Of a DNA stretch of 44,186 nucleotides, positions 16,930 through 25,721 are shown one piece after another. A program made the position numbers and the translations under genes. The notes under the pieces are model-generated. The model ran no database searches. It was not told where the DNA came from and saw only the letters and a list, made by a program, of their open reading frames with translations. The stretch spans positions 1 through 44,186 of the forward strand of contig JAJFIV010000017.1 in assembly GCA_021774625.1 (NCBI GenBank), read 5' to 3'. Positions within the stretch are counted from its first letter, which is position 1; each line of letters starts with the position of its first letter. This stretch comes from Alphaproteobacteria bacterium. GTDB lineage: Bacteria; Pseudomonadota; Alphaproteobacteria; Sphingomonadales; JAKSBY01.

Positions 16930-17850
16930 TCATTCCATTTGTTCACCTTTGGGGATCGGAAATCCCTTGAGAAAATCTTTTGCCGTCATCGCGGCTTTCC
17001 CTTCCCTTTGCAGCTTTAAAATGCGATAAATACCTTCACCACAGGCTATGCCGAGCCGATCATCAACCGCAAAACCGGCGGTATTTTTTCCATCCTCTGG
17101 TGTTCCGTATAAGCATTTGATTCTCCTTTTCTTATAAGAAAGCCATGCTCCCGGAAAAGGGCTTAATCCCCGCACTTTCCGGTCAATTTCCTGCGCCGAT
17201 TCCGCCCAGTCGATACGGGCCTCCGCCTTGTTGATCTTTTTGGCATAAGTGACGCCTGCCTCCGGCTGGGGGACCGGAATTAATTTCCCGGCTTCAATCC
17301 CATTTACTCCATCAATAATCAGCTTTGCCCCAAGATCTGCGAGTTTGTCATGCAGGCTTCCCGCCGTGTCTTCCGCCAGAATTGGGACCGCTGCCGACAG
17401 CAAAACCGCGCCGGTGTCAAGCCCTTCGGCCATCTGCATGATGGAAATGCCGGTCTCATGATCCCCCGCCATAATCGCCCGCTGAATGGGGGCGGCCCCG
17501 CGCCAGCGCGGCAACAGCGAGGCATGGATATTGATACAGCCATATTTTGGCGCATCCAGAATGACTTTGGGCAGGATCAGGCCATAGGCCGCCACCACGG
17601 CAAGATCAAGATCAAGGGCTTGCCAGGCATTCTGCTCTTCGGGGTTGTTCAGGCTTTTCGGGGTTCGCACCGGAATGCCAAGGCCGTCGGCGGCGCGATG
17701 CACCGGGCTCTTTTTTTCCGACAGTCCCCGCCCGGCAGGCCTTGGCGGCTGAGAATAGACACAGGCAATCTCCTGTCCGGCCGCAACCAGCGCACGGAGC
17801 GCCGGCACGGCAAAGTCCGGGGTTCCCATAAAGGCAAGGCGTAAAGTCAT
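16930..17850 (-). CDS. fmt: Methionyl-tRNA formyltransferase
   Basis: 306 residues. [20 protein letters not shown] (start), [20 protein letters not shown] at about 108-127 with catalytic Asn and His, and [19 protein letters not shown] are diagnostic. The C-terminal domain (about 205-306) binds the initiator tRNA. It formylates Met-tRNAfMet using 10-formyl-THF. It lies 30 bases downstream of def, in the common def-fmt operon. Confidence 0.98.
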   Translation of the reverse strand: MTLRLAFMGTPDFAVPALRALVAAGQEIACVYSQPPRPAGRGLSEKKSPVHRAADGLGIPVRTPKSLNNPEEQNAWQALDLDLAVVAAYGLILPKVILDAPKYGCINIHASLLPRWRGAAPIQRAIMAGDHETGISIMQMAEGLDTGAVLLSAAVPILAEDTAGSLHDKLADLGAKLIIDGVNGIEAGKLIPVPQPEAGVTYAKKINKAEARIDWAESAQEIDRKVRGLSPFPGAWLSYKKRRIKCLYGTPEDGKNTAGFAVDDRLGIACGEGIYRILKLQREGKAAMTAKDFLKGFPIPKGEQME

Positions 17851-17880
17851 GCCCCTCTCTAACCGTCCTGCTGCAAAGGC

Positions 17881-18399
17881 TCAAGCCGTCGCTTCCGCCT
17901 TTTGCGCTTTTCTGAGTTTTTTCAGGATGATCTGGCGTTTCAGGGACGACAGATGATCAATGAACAGAATGCCGTTCAGATGATCCATCTCATGCTGGAA
18001 ACAGGTGGCAAGCAGGCCGTCCATTTCTTCTTCCCGAATTTCCCCTTCATAATCCAGATAACGGACCCGGCACTGGGCCGGCCGCTCCACATCCGCATAA
18101 TGTTCGGGCACCGACAGGCAGCCCTCGTTGTAATTGGCGAGATCCTCACTGGTCCAAAGAATTTCCGGATTTATGAAATGGCGCGGCGCCGGTCCATCCT
18201 CATCGTGGGAAAGGTCCATAACAATCACCCGTTTAGGGACGCCCACCTGAATGGCGGCGAGGCCGATGCCGGGCGCGGTATACATGGTTTCCAGCATATT
18301 GTCCATCAGACGGCGCAGGTCGTCATCCACCTTTTCCACCGGCTGGGAAAGGGTGCGGAGCGACTGGTCCGGCGCTTCTATAATGGGCAAAATTGCCAT
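17881..18399 (-). CDS. def: Peptide deformylase
   Basis: 172 residues. All three metal/active-site motifs are present: [10 protein letters not shown] (about 45-54), EGCLSVPE (about 92-99) and [12 protein letters not shown] (about 138-149), with Cys and two His as ligands. It removes the N-formyl group from nascent proteins, so it works in sequence with the fmt product. First gene of the def-fmt pair. Confidence 0.98.
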   Translation of the reverse strand: MAILPIIEAPDQSLRTLSQPVEKVDDDLRRLMDNMLETMYTAPGIGLAAIQVGVPKRVIVMDLSHDEDGPAPRHFINPEILWTSEDLANYNEGCLSVPEHYADVERPAQCRVRYLDYEGEIREEEMDGLLATCFQHEMDHLNGILFIDHLSSLKRQIILKKLRKAQKAEATA

Positions 18400-18492
18400 A
18401 TATATAATCCTTTTGGCCTTACCTAATATTCCCTGTTCGTTCCGTCAAGATGGTCGCCATTTGCCGTCACTTCATGTTATGAAGCACACACC

Positions 18493-19617
18493 ATGATAAA
18501 CCTAGCGGAAAACGGTTACCAAATCACCTTTGAAGGAGCGCTTATTCTGGCGCTGCTGCTGGTCTTTTTGACCATTATAGCTGTTCTGATCTACCGTTCC
18601 GCCAAACAGCGCGGGAATGCCGAAACCAGGGTCGCGGAACTGGCCGGGCGTATCGCCCAGATGGCGGAAGACGGCCGACGGGCGCAGTCGGACCTCTCAA
18701 AAGCCGTGCAGGACCGTTTCGACCAGCTGGGTATGCGCATGGGGCAAAGCCTGGAGCAGGCCGCGACCAAAACCGCCAAATCGATGGGAGAGATTGAAAC
18801 CCGGCTCAAGGTCATTGACGAGGCGCAAAAAAATATAACGGCGCTTTCCGGGGAAATTGTCGGCCTGCAGGATATTCTTTCCAACAAACAGGCGCGCGGC
18901 GCCTTTGGCGAGTTTCAGCTGAATGAGCTGGTCTCGGCAATCCTGCCGCCCAACGCCTATGAATTTCAGGCGACGCTTTCCAGCGGCAAGCGCGCTGACT
19001 GTCTGATCAAGCTGCCCAATCCGCCGGGCCCGATTGCAGTGGATGCAAAATTTCCGCTGGAGAGTTTTTACGCCCTGCGCGCTGCCGAGGATGACGGCGC
19101 CAAGCTGGTGGCCAAACGCGCCTTTGCCAACGATATTCTGACTCATGTCCGGGCCATTTCGGAAAAATATATCGTGGCCGGGGAAACCGCCGAATCGGCC
19201 CTGATGTTTCTGCCCTCGGAGGCAGTCTATGCGGAATTGCATGCCTCATTCCCAGATGTGGTGGAAAAAAGCTACCGCTTCAAGGTCTGGATTGTCTCTC
19301 CCACCACTTTGATGGCGACTCTGAATACAGTGCGCGCGATTTTGAAGGATGCCCGGATGCGCGAACAGGCTCACATCATCCAGAAGGAAGTGCATATGCT
19401 GCTGACCGATGTGGATCGGCTCTCCACCCGGGTCGACAGCCTGAGCAGGCATTTCAGTCAGGCGGAAGAAGACATCCGGAAAATCCAGACATCCTCGGGC
19501 AAAATCTCCAGCCGCGCCGAGCGGATCGAGGAATTGCAGCTTGAGGAAAATGTGGAAGAAAAAACCGGCGACGTGGTTCATCTCGCCCCCAAATCCGGCC
19601 AGATCGGGGTAGATTGA
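18493..19617 (+). CDS. rmuC: DNA recombination protein RmuC
   Basis: 374 residues. One N-terminal membrane helix (ALILALLLVFLTIIAVLIY, about 16-34), a coiled-coil segment (about 40-125), and the RmuC nuclease-like core: GAFGEFQLNELVSAILPP, CLIKLPNPPGPIAVDAKFPL and ESALMFLPSEAVYAELHA. It is shorter than the E. coli protein mainly in the coiled coil and tail. The family limits recombination at inverted repeats. Divergent from def, convergent with recR. Confidence 0.95.
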   Translation: MINLAENGYQITFEGALILALLLVFLTIIAVLIYRSAKQRGNAETRVAELAGRIAQMAEDGRRAQSDLSKAVQDRFDQLGMRMGQSLEQAATKTAKSMGEIETRLKVIDEAQKNITALSGEIVGLQDILSNKQARGAFGEFQLNELVSAILPPNAYEFQATLSSGKRADCLIKLPNPPGPIAVDAKFPLESFYALRAAEDDGAKLVAKRAFANDILTHVRAISEKYIVAGETAESALMFLPSEAVYAELHASFPDVVEKSYRFKVWIVSPTTLMATLNTVRAILKDARMREQAHIIQKEVHMLLTDVDRLSTRVDSLSRHFSQAEEDIRKIQTSSGKISSRAERIEELQLEENVEEKTGDVVHLAPKSGQIGVD

Positions 19618-19636
19618 AAGATGGGAACAGTCCCCG

Positions 19637-20239
19637 CTAAAGCGGTTTGCGTTCCTTGAGCGCCGCCGCCAGCGTCCCGTCATCCAGATAGTCCAGCTCG
19701 CCGCCGACCGGCACTCCATGAGCGAGAGCCGTGACTTTGACGGCGCAGCCCGTCAGCCTTTCCGTTACATAATGGGCCGTGGTGCGGCCATCCACTGTGG
19801 CGTTCATGGCGAGAATGATCTCTTTCACCTCTTCCGCCCTGGCGCGGTCCAGCAGACCGCCAATATTCAGATCTTCCGGCATAATGCCATCAAGTGCGGA
19901 CAGCACGCCCCCCAGCACATGATAGCGTCCTTTATAGGTTTCGGACCGGTCCAGCGCCCACAGATCCGCCACATCTTCGACCACGCAGATAATACTCGGA
20001 TCGCGTCTTGGATCGCGGCAGACATGGCAGGGGCTTCGGGTGTCTAGATTTCCGCAGGTCCCGCAGACATGAATGGCCTCGGCCACGTCCGCCAGCAATT
20101 TCGCCAGCGGCGCCATCAGGCTTTCGCGTTTCTTGATCAGATGAAGGATCGCCCGCTTGGCGGATCGCGGGCCCAGTCCGGGTAGCTTCGCCAGAAGCCG
20201 AATCAGACTGTCAATCTCGCTGCCATGGGAGCGGTGCAT
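19637..20239 (-). CDS. recR: Recombination mediator protein RecR
   Basis: 200 residues, the typical length. Helix-hairpin-helix region [20 protein letters not shown] (about 12-31), four-Cys zinc finger [16 protein letters not shown] (about 58-73), and Toprim domain beginning [18 protein letters not shown]. With RecF/RecO it loads RecA at gaps. It is the third gene of dnaX-ybaB-recR on the minus strand. Confidence 0.97.
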   Translation of the reverse strand: MHRSHGSEIDSLIRLLAKLPGLGPRSAKRAILHLIKKRESLMAPLAKLLADVAEAIHVCGTCGNLDTRSPCHVCRDPRRDPSIICVVEDVADLWALDRSETYKGRYHVLGGVLSALDGIMPEDLNIGGLLDRARAEEVKEIILAMNATVDGRTTAHYVTERLTGCAVKVTALAHGVPVGGELDYLDDGTLAAALKERKPL

Positions 20240-20254
20240 AATAAAATTTACCGG

Positions 20255-20578
20255 TCAAAAGGGCAGTTTAAAGCCGGGCGGCAGCCCCATTCCACCGGTC
20301 ACTTTGCCCATTTCCTCCTGGGTGCGTTCCTCAAGCTTGCGCCGGGCATCCTTATGGGCGGCGATAATCAGATCTTCAACCACCTCCGCCTCTTCGCCAT
20401 CCAACAGGTTGGGATCGATTTTCAGGGACAGCAGGTCGCCCTTGCCGTTGAGCGTCACATTGACCATGCCGGCGCCGGCGGCGCCTGCAATCTTCATATC
20501 CAGCAGACTGGCCTGCATATCGGCCATTTTTGCCTGCATTTCCTGGGCTTTTTTCAGCATCTGACTGAAATTGGTCAT
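20255..20578 (-). CDS. ybaB: Nucleoid-associated protein YbaB/EbfC
   Basis: 107 residues. It begins MTNFSQMLKKAQEMQAKMAD and contains GAGMVNVTLNGKGDLLSLKI and LEDLIIAAHKDA-like segments (here VEDLIIAAHKDARRKLEERT), the YbaB/EbfC family pattern. It is a small dimeric DNA-binding protein. It lies three bases after dnaX and 15 bases before recR, the widespread arrangement. Confidence 0.97.
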   Translation of the reverse strand: MTNFSQMLKKAQEMQAKMADMQASLLDMKIAGAAGAGMVNVTLNGKGDLLSLKIDPNLLDGEEAEVVEDLIIAAHKDARRKLEERTQEEMGKVTGGMGLPPGFKLPF

Positions 20579-20581
20579 GGG

Positions 20582-22321
20582 TTATTTCTCCTCAACTCGG
20601 TCGGGCGAAGCGGGTGAGCTTTGCTGCCGTTCCACAATCCTGATAATCTTTGCGCCGGGAAAGGTTTCCAGCGCCTTTTTTATGACCGGCGTCGCCAGCG
20701 CTTCCTGCAGCAAGGCCTCTTCCCGCTCTTCATCCTGCGTGCGGAGCGTGGGACCGCCCTGCTCATTGGAAAAGACGATCTGCCATTCTTCGCCGGTCCA
20801 GGCCTTGAGACACTGCCTGAGCCGCCCGGCAAGATCGGCGCTGGCCCTTTTGCTCGCCCGCATTTCAATGCGGCCCGGCCGATAGGAAATCAGATGAACA
20901 TGATCGCGAAGATGAAGGCCGATCACCCCTTCCTTTTGCCGTTCAAACAAATCCACCAGGGATTCAAAACTGCCCGGCATGGGATGAAAGGAGGACCGCG
21001 GCAGCTCCTGCTTCAACGCAACCACATTGCCGGTCTGAGTGGCGCCGGTGCCGGAAGGCGCGCTCTGCTGTTTTGGCAACAGAGCACTGGACCCCACATC
21101 TGCGCTGGTCTCGTTTTGTGTCTGGCGTACCGGCGCGGAAGTGGCTTTTGTTTCCCTGATCTGTTTGATCAGATGGGCCGGGTCGGGAAGGTCGGCGGCA
21201 TAGATCAGCCGGATCAGCACCATTTCCACCGCGGCCATGGGACCGGGGGCCATCCGGGCTTCATTCAGGCCTTTCAGCAGAAGCTGCCAGGCCCGGGTCA
21301 GTTGCGGCATGGCGAGTTTTTCCGCCATGTCCCGGCCCAATGTCCTTTCAGCTTCGGAGGTCAGCGCATCGGAACCGGCATCATTGTTCAGCTTCAGCCG
21401 GGTGATCCAGTGGGTGGCTTCGAGAAGGTCCTGCAGCACGACAAGCGGGTCAGCGCCAAGCCGGTGCTGTTCCTGTAAAAGCATCAGCGCTTTTTTTGCA
21501 TCGCCGGCCATGGCGGCTTGAAAAAGGTCAAGGGTCAGCGCCCGGTCGGCCAGACCCAGCATATCCCGCACCTGATCTTCGGTGACTTTTCCCGCCCCAT
21601 GGGCAATGGCCTGATCCAGCAACGAGAGCCCGTCCCGGACTGAACCTTCGGCGGCGCGGGCGATCATGGCAATGGCCGCGCCCTCGGCCTCGCAGCTTTC
21701 TTTTTCGACAATGCTGCGGAAATGATTGATCAGCTCCTCGCCTTCCACCCGCCTGAGATCAAAGCGCTGGCAGCGCGAGAGAACGGTCACCGGCAATTTG
21801 CGGATTTCCGTCGTCGCGAAGATGAATTTCACATGGGGTGGCGGTTCTTCCAGCGTCTTCAGCAGCGCATTAAAGGCGTTTTTCGACAGCATATGCACTT
21901 CGTCAATGATATAGACCTTGAAGCGGGCGGACGCGGGCGCATATTGCACGCCATCGATAATCTCCCGGATATCATCGACGCCGGTGCGCGATGCCGCGTC
22001 CATTTCGATCACGTCCACATGGCGCGATTCGGCAATGGCGATGCAGTTTTCGCAGACCCCGCAGGGCTCCACCGTCGGACCGGACCGGCCATCGGCCCCG
22101 TCGCAATTCAGCGCCCGCGCAATCAGCCGCGCGGTAGTGGTCTTGCCGACCCCGCGCACGCCGGTCAGAATAAAGGCATGGGCAATCCGGCCCGCCTCAA
22201 AGGCGTTTCTGAGGGTGCGGACCATGGCTTTCTGGCCGATCAGCTCGGAAAAATTGCCCGGCCGGTATTTGCGGGCCAGAACTTTATAGTCTTTTTTCTC
22301 TTCTGTGTGCCGATCGGCCAT
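20582..22321 (-). CDS. dnaX: DNA polymerase III subunit gamma/tau
   Basis: 579 residues. Walker A GVRGVGKTTTARLIARALNC (about 54-73), zinc Cys cluster (about 73-92: CDGADGRSGPTVEPCGVCEN then C), Walker B IDEVHMLSKNAFNALLKTLE and sensor/SRC motif TVLSRCQRFDLRRV are present. It forms the clamp-loader ATPase of the replisome. The C-terminal ~200 residues are variable tau sequence, rich in Pro/Ala/Gln around 385-440. First gene of dnaX-ybaB-recR. I did not identify a convincing slippery site for a gamma form. Confidence 0.97.
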   Translation of the reverse strand: MADRHTEEKKDYKVLARKYRPGNFSELIGQKAMVRTLRNAFEAGRIAHAFILTGVRGVGKTTTARLIARALNCDGADGRSGPTVEPCGVCENCIAIAESRHVDVIEMDAASRTGVDDIREIIDGVQYAPASARFKVYIIDEVHMLSKNAFNALLKTLEEPPPHVKFIFATTEIRKLPVTVLSRCQRFDLRRVEGEELINHFRSIVEKESCEAEGAAIAMIARAAEGSVRDGLSLLDQAIAHGAGKVTEDQVRDMLGLADRALTLDLFQAAMAGDAKKALMLLQEQHRLGADPLVVLQDLLEATHWITRLKLNNDAGSDALTSEAERTLGRDMAEKLAMPQLTRAWQLLLKGLNEARMAPGPMAAVEMVLIRLIYAADLPDPAHLIKQIRETKATSAPVRQTQNETSADVGSSALLPKQQSAPSGTGATQTGNVVALKQELPRSSFHPMPGSFESLVDLFERQKEGVIGLHLRDHVHLISYRPGRIEMRASKRASADLAGRLRQCLKAWTGEEWQIVFSNEQGGPTLRTQDEEREEALLQEALATPVIKKALETFPGAKIIRIVERQQSSPASPDRVEEK

Positions 22322-22378
22322 ACCTGTCAGCCCAGACTGTGGATTTGGGGGCGGTCAAACACCCCGGGGGTGAATGGT

Positions 22379-22474
22379 GGGAGGCAGGCCGTGCGACCCA
22401 GAACAAACTCGTTACGGCTGCTTCCTTCCGGATCTGACCGGATTGGCGAGGGCTCTGTCCGCCGCCTGTCTCCC
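22379..22474 (-). ncRNA. ffs: Signal recognition particle RNA (4.5S)
   Basis: The minus strand contains the SRP apical hairpin with the invariant GGAAGGAAGCAGCC block and flanking GGTCAGATCC. The ends pair: GGGAGACAGGC (22474-22464) with GCCTGCCTCCC (22389-22379), with one mismatch. That gives a rod of about 96 bases, the size of short bacterial SRP RNA. It works with Ffh to target membrane proteins. Location next to dnaX is usual for the class. Confidence 0.93.
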
Positions 22475-22480
22475 GTCCTC

Positions 22481-22509
22481 TATATGTGCCATTTCAGAAG
22501 GCATGACAA
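22481..22509 (-). promoter_or_regulatory. Promoter of ffs
   Basis: On the minus strand TTGTCA (22509-22504), a 17-base spacer and CATATA (22486-22481) form a good sigma70 promoter. The 5' end of the SRP RNA predicted independently from end pairing (22474) falls seven bases downstream of the -10, as expected. Confidence 0.75.
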
Positions 22510-22588
22510 GGCCGCACTGACCGGGATTGCAAAATTGATTGCGCAGGAAAGCTGTGTCATTGTGCCCGGCCCATGAGAAAGGCCCTTT

Positions 22589-23536
22589 ATGGATTTCATA
22601 AGACCGGACACCGCCGCGGTTTTTTCCGGAAGCCCGCTTGATCGGGCCGATGAAAAGCGGGCGGATGCTGACTGGATCAGGGGGAAAATACGGGAGAAAA
22701 CCACCCGTTTTATCGCCTATTGCGGCCTCCGGCCCCTGATGCGGCGTGACCCGCCCTATGCGATTGCCTATCTTTCCTTTGGGGATATTGCGGCTGATAT
22801 CGAGGGCGGGGCAGTTTGGGTTTTTCTCGGGTTGAAGAAGGGTCGGGCTTATTTTGCCATCAGCCTGCCTGCCGCCGATCCGGAACATCCGCCCTTGCAC
22901 AAAGCCGGTGAGTTTCAGGACGTCCGCGCCATCGCCATTCAGGCCGCCGGTCTGGGGAAAGGGACTGAAGCGGCCATGATCGGTCAGGGAAAGTCGCTGC
23001 TTGACTGGAATACCCGGCGGAAATTCTGCTCCGTCTGCGGGGCGGAGTGTGAAATGGCCCGGGCCGGTTATCTCCGCCGTTGCACCAATGGAACTTGCGC
23101 CGCCGAACACTTTCCGCGCACCGATCCCGTGGTGATCATGCTGGCCCTCCATGAGGGGCGTTGCCTGATCGGCCGTCAGCCAAAATTTATCGAAGATGTT
23201 TATTCGGCTCTTGCCGGGTTTATGGAGCCGGGCGAAAGCATTGAGGAAGCCGTCCGCCGGGAATTGCTGGAGGAAGCAGGCATTCCGGTCGGCCGCGTTA
23301 GCTATGTGGAAAGTCAGCCCTGGCCCTTTCCTTCTTCCCTTATGATCGGTTGCATCGCGGAAGCGTTATCGGACAAGATCAAACTCGACGAGAATGAGCT
23401 GGAACATGCTTTCTGGGTGGAAAAAGCGGCCATCCGCGATGTGCTGGGCGGCGACCGGGAGAGGCACGGTTTCAAACTGCCGCCCAAAATGGCCATTGCC
23501 AACCGGCTGCTCACGGCCTGGGCTTTTTCCGATTAA
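22589..23536 (+). CDS. nudC: NAD(+)/NADH diphosphatase (Nudix), also RNA NAD-cap remover
   Basis: 315 residues. A four-Cys zinc ribbon (Cys 147, 150, 165, 170) precedes the Nudix domain. The Nudix box (about 210-232) fits G-x5-E-x7-REL-x-EE-x-G-I: GFMEPGESIEEAVRRELLEE. The NudC-specific SQPWPFPSSLM motif follows. It hydrolyses NADH to NMNH and AMP and, in E. coli, removes NAD caps from RNA. Divergent from ffs. Confidence 0.95.
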   Translation: MDFIRPDTAAVFSGSPLDRADEKRADADWIRGKIREKTTRFIAYCGLRPLMRRDPPYAIAYLSFGDIAADIEGGAVWVFLGLKKGRAYFAISLPAADPEHPPLHKAGEFQDVRAIAIQAAGLGKGTEAAMIGQGKSLLDWNTRRKFCSVCGAECEMARAGYLRRCTNGTCAAEHFPRTDPVVIMLALHEGRCLIGRQPKFIEDVYSALAGFMEPGESIEEAVRRELLEEAGIPVGRVSYVESQPWPFPSSLMIGCIAEALSDKIKLDENELEHAFWVEKAAIRDVLGGDRERHGFKLPPKMAIANRLLTAWAFSD

Positions 23537-23733
23537 GCTCCCCGTTCGGGCATCTTTATAACGCTGCGATAACTCGCACAATTTTATGTGGCACCGTGTC
23601 GCATTGAAGCTTAACGGATCATTTGCGAATTTGCCGCATAGTATCGGGCGATAAAGCTTGCAAAAGTGCCGCTGGCGGGGCTAATCTCCGCCGCAAATCG
23701 GATCCGCCCAGGCTCAAAATCAGGAGAACCGTC

Positions 23734-24351
23734 TTGGACTCATTTGAATGGAATAAGGTCGCAGCAGCGCTTATTGCGGCTGTTCTTTTCTTCATGGTGA
23801 TCAATATGGCCGCCGAGTCCCTGTTTCATGTGGAGCCGCTGGAGACCAGAGCCTATATCGTTGAGGGTGTGGTTGAGGAGACGGAAGCCCCCGCGGAAGT
23901 GGTTGCGCCTGAGGACACCGGGCCTGATTTCACGACCTTGCTGGCCGCCGCGTCTGCCGATTCCGGCGCCAGGGCTTTCCGGAAATGCCAGGCCTGTCAC
24001 ACCATTGACAATGGCGGCCCGAACCGGGTTGGCCCCAATCTCTGGAATATCGTCGGCCGCCCGGTGGCCGCAGAGGACGATTACAGCTATTCCGACGCCA
24101 TGGCCTCCCATGGCGGCAATTGGGGCTTTGAAACGCTGAATGAATATCTGCTGAGCCCCAAGGACGCCATTCCAGGCAATAAAATGTCCTTCGCCGGTGT
24201 CAAGCGGGATAACGAGCGGGCCGATCTGATCGCTTATTTGCGGGAACAGAATGACAGTCCTCCGCCTTTACCGGCGACCGCAAGTGATGAGCCGGACGCC
24301 GGGAGCGAAGTCCCGGCTGAAGAGGCGGAGCAGGACGAAACCCGGGAATAG
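23734..24351 (+). CDS. Membrane-anchored c-type cytochrome (class I, CycM/c552-like)
   Basis: 205 residues from the TTG at 23734, chosen because AGGAGA lies six bases before it and because it gives the family's M-D-S-F-E-W-N-K start; an upstream ATG would add unrelated residues. One N-terminal membrane anchor (about 8-27), an acidic linker (about 45-65), haem site C-Q-A-C-H at 85-89 and Met ligand in NKMSFAG (Met about 151). The tail (about 170-205) is Pro/Glu-rich and low complexity. It likely carries electrons between bc1 and a terminal oxidase on the periplasmic side. Confidence 0.9.
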   Translation: MDSFEWNKVAAALIAAVLFFMVINMAAESLFHVEPLETRAYIVEGVVEETEAPAEVVAPEDTGPDFTTLLAAASADSGARAFRKCQACHTIDNGGPNRVGPNLWNIVGRPVAAEDDYSYSDAMASHGGNWGFETLNEYLLSPKDAIPGNKMSFAGVKRDNERADLIAYLREQNDSPPPLPATASDEPDAGSEVPAEEAEQDETRE

Positions 24352-24356
24352 AATAC

Positions 24357-25259
24357 TCAGCGGGCGCGGCGGACTGCAGTAACGGGTTTTGCGTGGGTTT
24401 TCCCGATAATCCTGACGACATCCTCCAGTGGATCGATGGTCACCTGCATCGCCGTGGCGTTGGCGTGCAGCAGATGCTCAGCGTCCGTCATAATGCCCAC
24501 ATGGCCCGGAAAAAAGACAAGGTCACCCGTCCTCAGCTTATTTAAATCCGCATTCGGGATTTCAACCCCGATGGTCTCGGCCTGCTGGTCGGTATCCCGC
24601 AGCGCGGCAATGCCGGTCAGCGCCAGCGAAATCTGCAAAAGTCCGGAACAATCCAGACCCGCCGCCGTTCTGCCGCCCCAGAGATACGGCGCATTGAGGA
24701 ACGCCATCGCCATGTCCGGCAAATCCGGCGCCCGCCAATCCGCAGGCCTTAGATGTTTTTCATAAACCCATCCGCCCGCCTCAAGACGCCGGAACCCATT
24801 GACCGCGACATCACCGCTAACCGCAAGCCGCGCCATTGCCGGCAGCGCCATTGCCGGGACGGTTTTTAAATCGGCCTGCGGATAAAGATGGGTCCTGGGA
24901 ACAATGATTTTATGGGTTGCGGGACTGCCCGCCGCTACAAGCGCGGCGCTTTCCACGTATCCTACATAGCCGTCCGTCTCAGCCTGGAGCCAGGCCCAGT
25001 TCTCATTTTCATCATAAACAGTGACAGTCTCTCCGAATAGCAACTGGGTCTGCAGCGGGGCGGCTAAATCAGGCCTTTTCCGAAGACCCGCCTGGCTATG
25101 GCAAACGGACCTTTTCACCCCTGTGACATATTTTTTTGCTTCCACCTCGCCTCGCAGATAACCGGCGGCGAGATCCGGCCTTGCCGGGATCAACCTCTTG
25201 TCCGGTTTAAGGCCAAGGGATATCATTTGCCGAAGGATGATTGGCCGGACGTCCGCCAT
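24357..25259 (-). CDS. NlpC/P60 (C40) cell-wall peptidase with SH3-like domains
   Basis: 300 residues. Two SH3-type bacterial domains (about 50-105, with AGLRKRPDLAAPLQTQLLFG, and about 110-170) are followed by the papain-like C40 domain: AAGLDCSGLLQISLALTG holds the catalytic Cys (about 206), and PGHVGIMTDAEHLLHANA holds the His (about 254). Such enzymes cut D-Glu-mDAP bonds in peptidoglycan or muropeptides. No signal peptide is visible, so it may act on recycled cytoplasmic muropeptides or be exported otherwise. It starts three bases after the marR-like gene. Confidence 0.88.
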   Translation of the reverse strand: MADVRPIILRQMISLGLKPDKRLIPARPDLAAGYLRGEVEAKKYVTGVKRSVCHSQAGLRKRPDLAAPLQTQLLFGETVTVYDENENWAWLQAETDGYVGYVESAALVAAGSPATHKIIVPRTHLYPQADLKTVPAMALPAMARLAVSGDVAVNGFRRLEAGGWVYEKHLRPADWRAPDLPDMAMAFLNAPYLWGGRTAAGLDCSGLLQISLALTGIAALRDTDQQAETIGVEIPNADLNKLRTGDLVFFPGHVGIMTDAEHLLHANATAMQVTIDPLEDVVRIIGKTHAKPVTAVRRAR

Positions 25260-25261
25260 CC

Positions 25262-25645
25262 TTACCCGCCCTCAAGCAAGGGAAAGTGCAAATTGGGTTT
25301 TGCTTCGACGATCCTGTCGGCAAGTTCACTCAAATATACCGCGCCCCTGACCGTGCGCTGGATCATCACGGAACGGCGATCATTTTCATCCCGCACCCGC
25401 TTGACGAAATCAAATTTGATCAAGCTGTTCACAGCCCTGGTAATGACCGGTTTTCCCACCTGCAATTTTGCCGCAAGCCCACGCACGGTATGAGGCGGAT
25501 CGGTCAGAAAAACGGAAAGCAGGACGGCAAGCTGGCGGGATGTCAGATCCGGCCCGGCGTTCCTGACTGATTGCTGCACCACAAAGTGCCAGAACTGCAG
25601 GGACCGGATACCGGGATGGTCGGCAATGTCTGTTTCATCCTCCAC
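25262..25645 (-). CDS. MarR-family winged-helix regulator
   Basis: 127 residues. Helix-turn-helix LTSRQLAVLLSVFLTDPPHT, then VRGLAAKLQVGKPVITRAVN (about 48-67), and the wing FVKRVRDENDRRSVMIQRT match MarR: DxR in the wing becomes DENDRRS here. Small dimeric repressors of this family usually respond to a small ligand. It is immediately upstream of, and almost certainly co-transcribed with, the C40 peptidase. Confidence 0.85.
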   Translation of the reverse strand: MEDETDIADHPGIRSLQFWHFVVQQSVRNAGPDLTSRQLAVLLSVFLTDPPHTVRGLAAKLQVGKPVITRAVNSLIKFDFVKRVRDENDRRSVMIQRTVRGAVYLSELADRIVEAKPNLHFPLLEGG

Positions 25646-25721
25646 AGGCGGAACCTTCTCTCCTCAATAGAAGGATTTACGCTTAAAATGGTCCGGATGT
25701 CGAGCCCCTGCGCTTATGTCC

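Noticed and set aside
20621-22576. Two long plus-strand frames across dnaX and ffs
   Set aside because: Antisense to dnaX, and the second one also runs through the SRP RNA gene.
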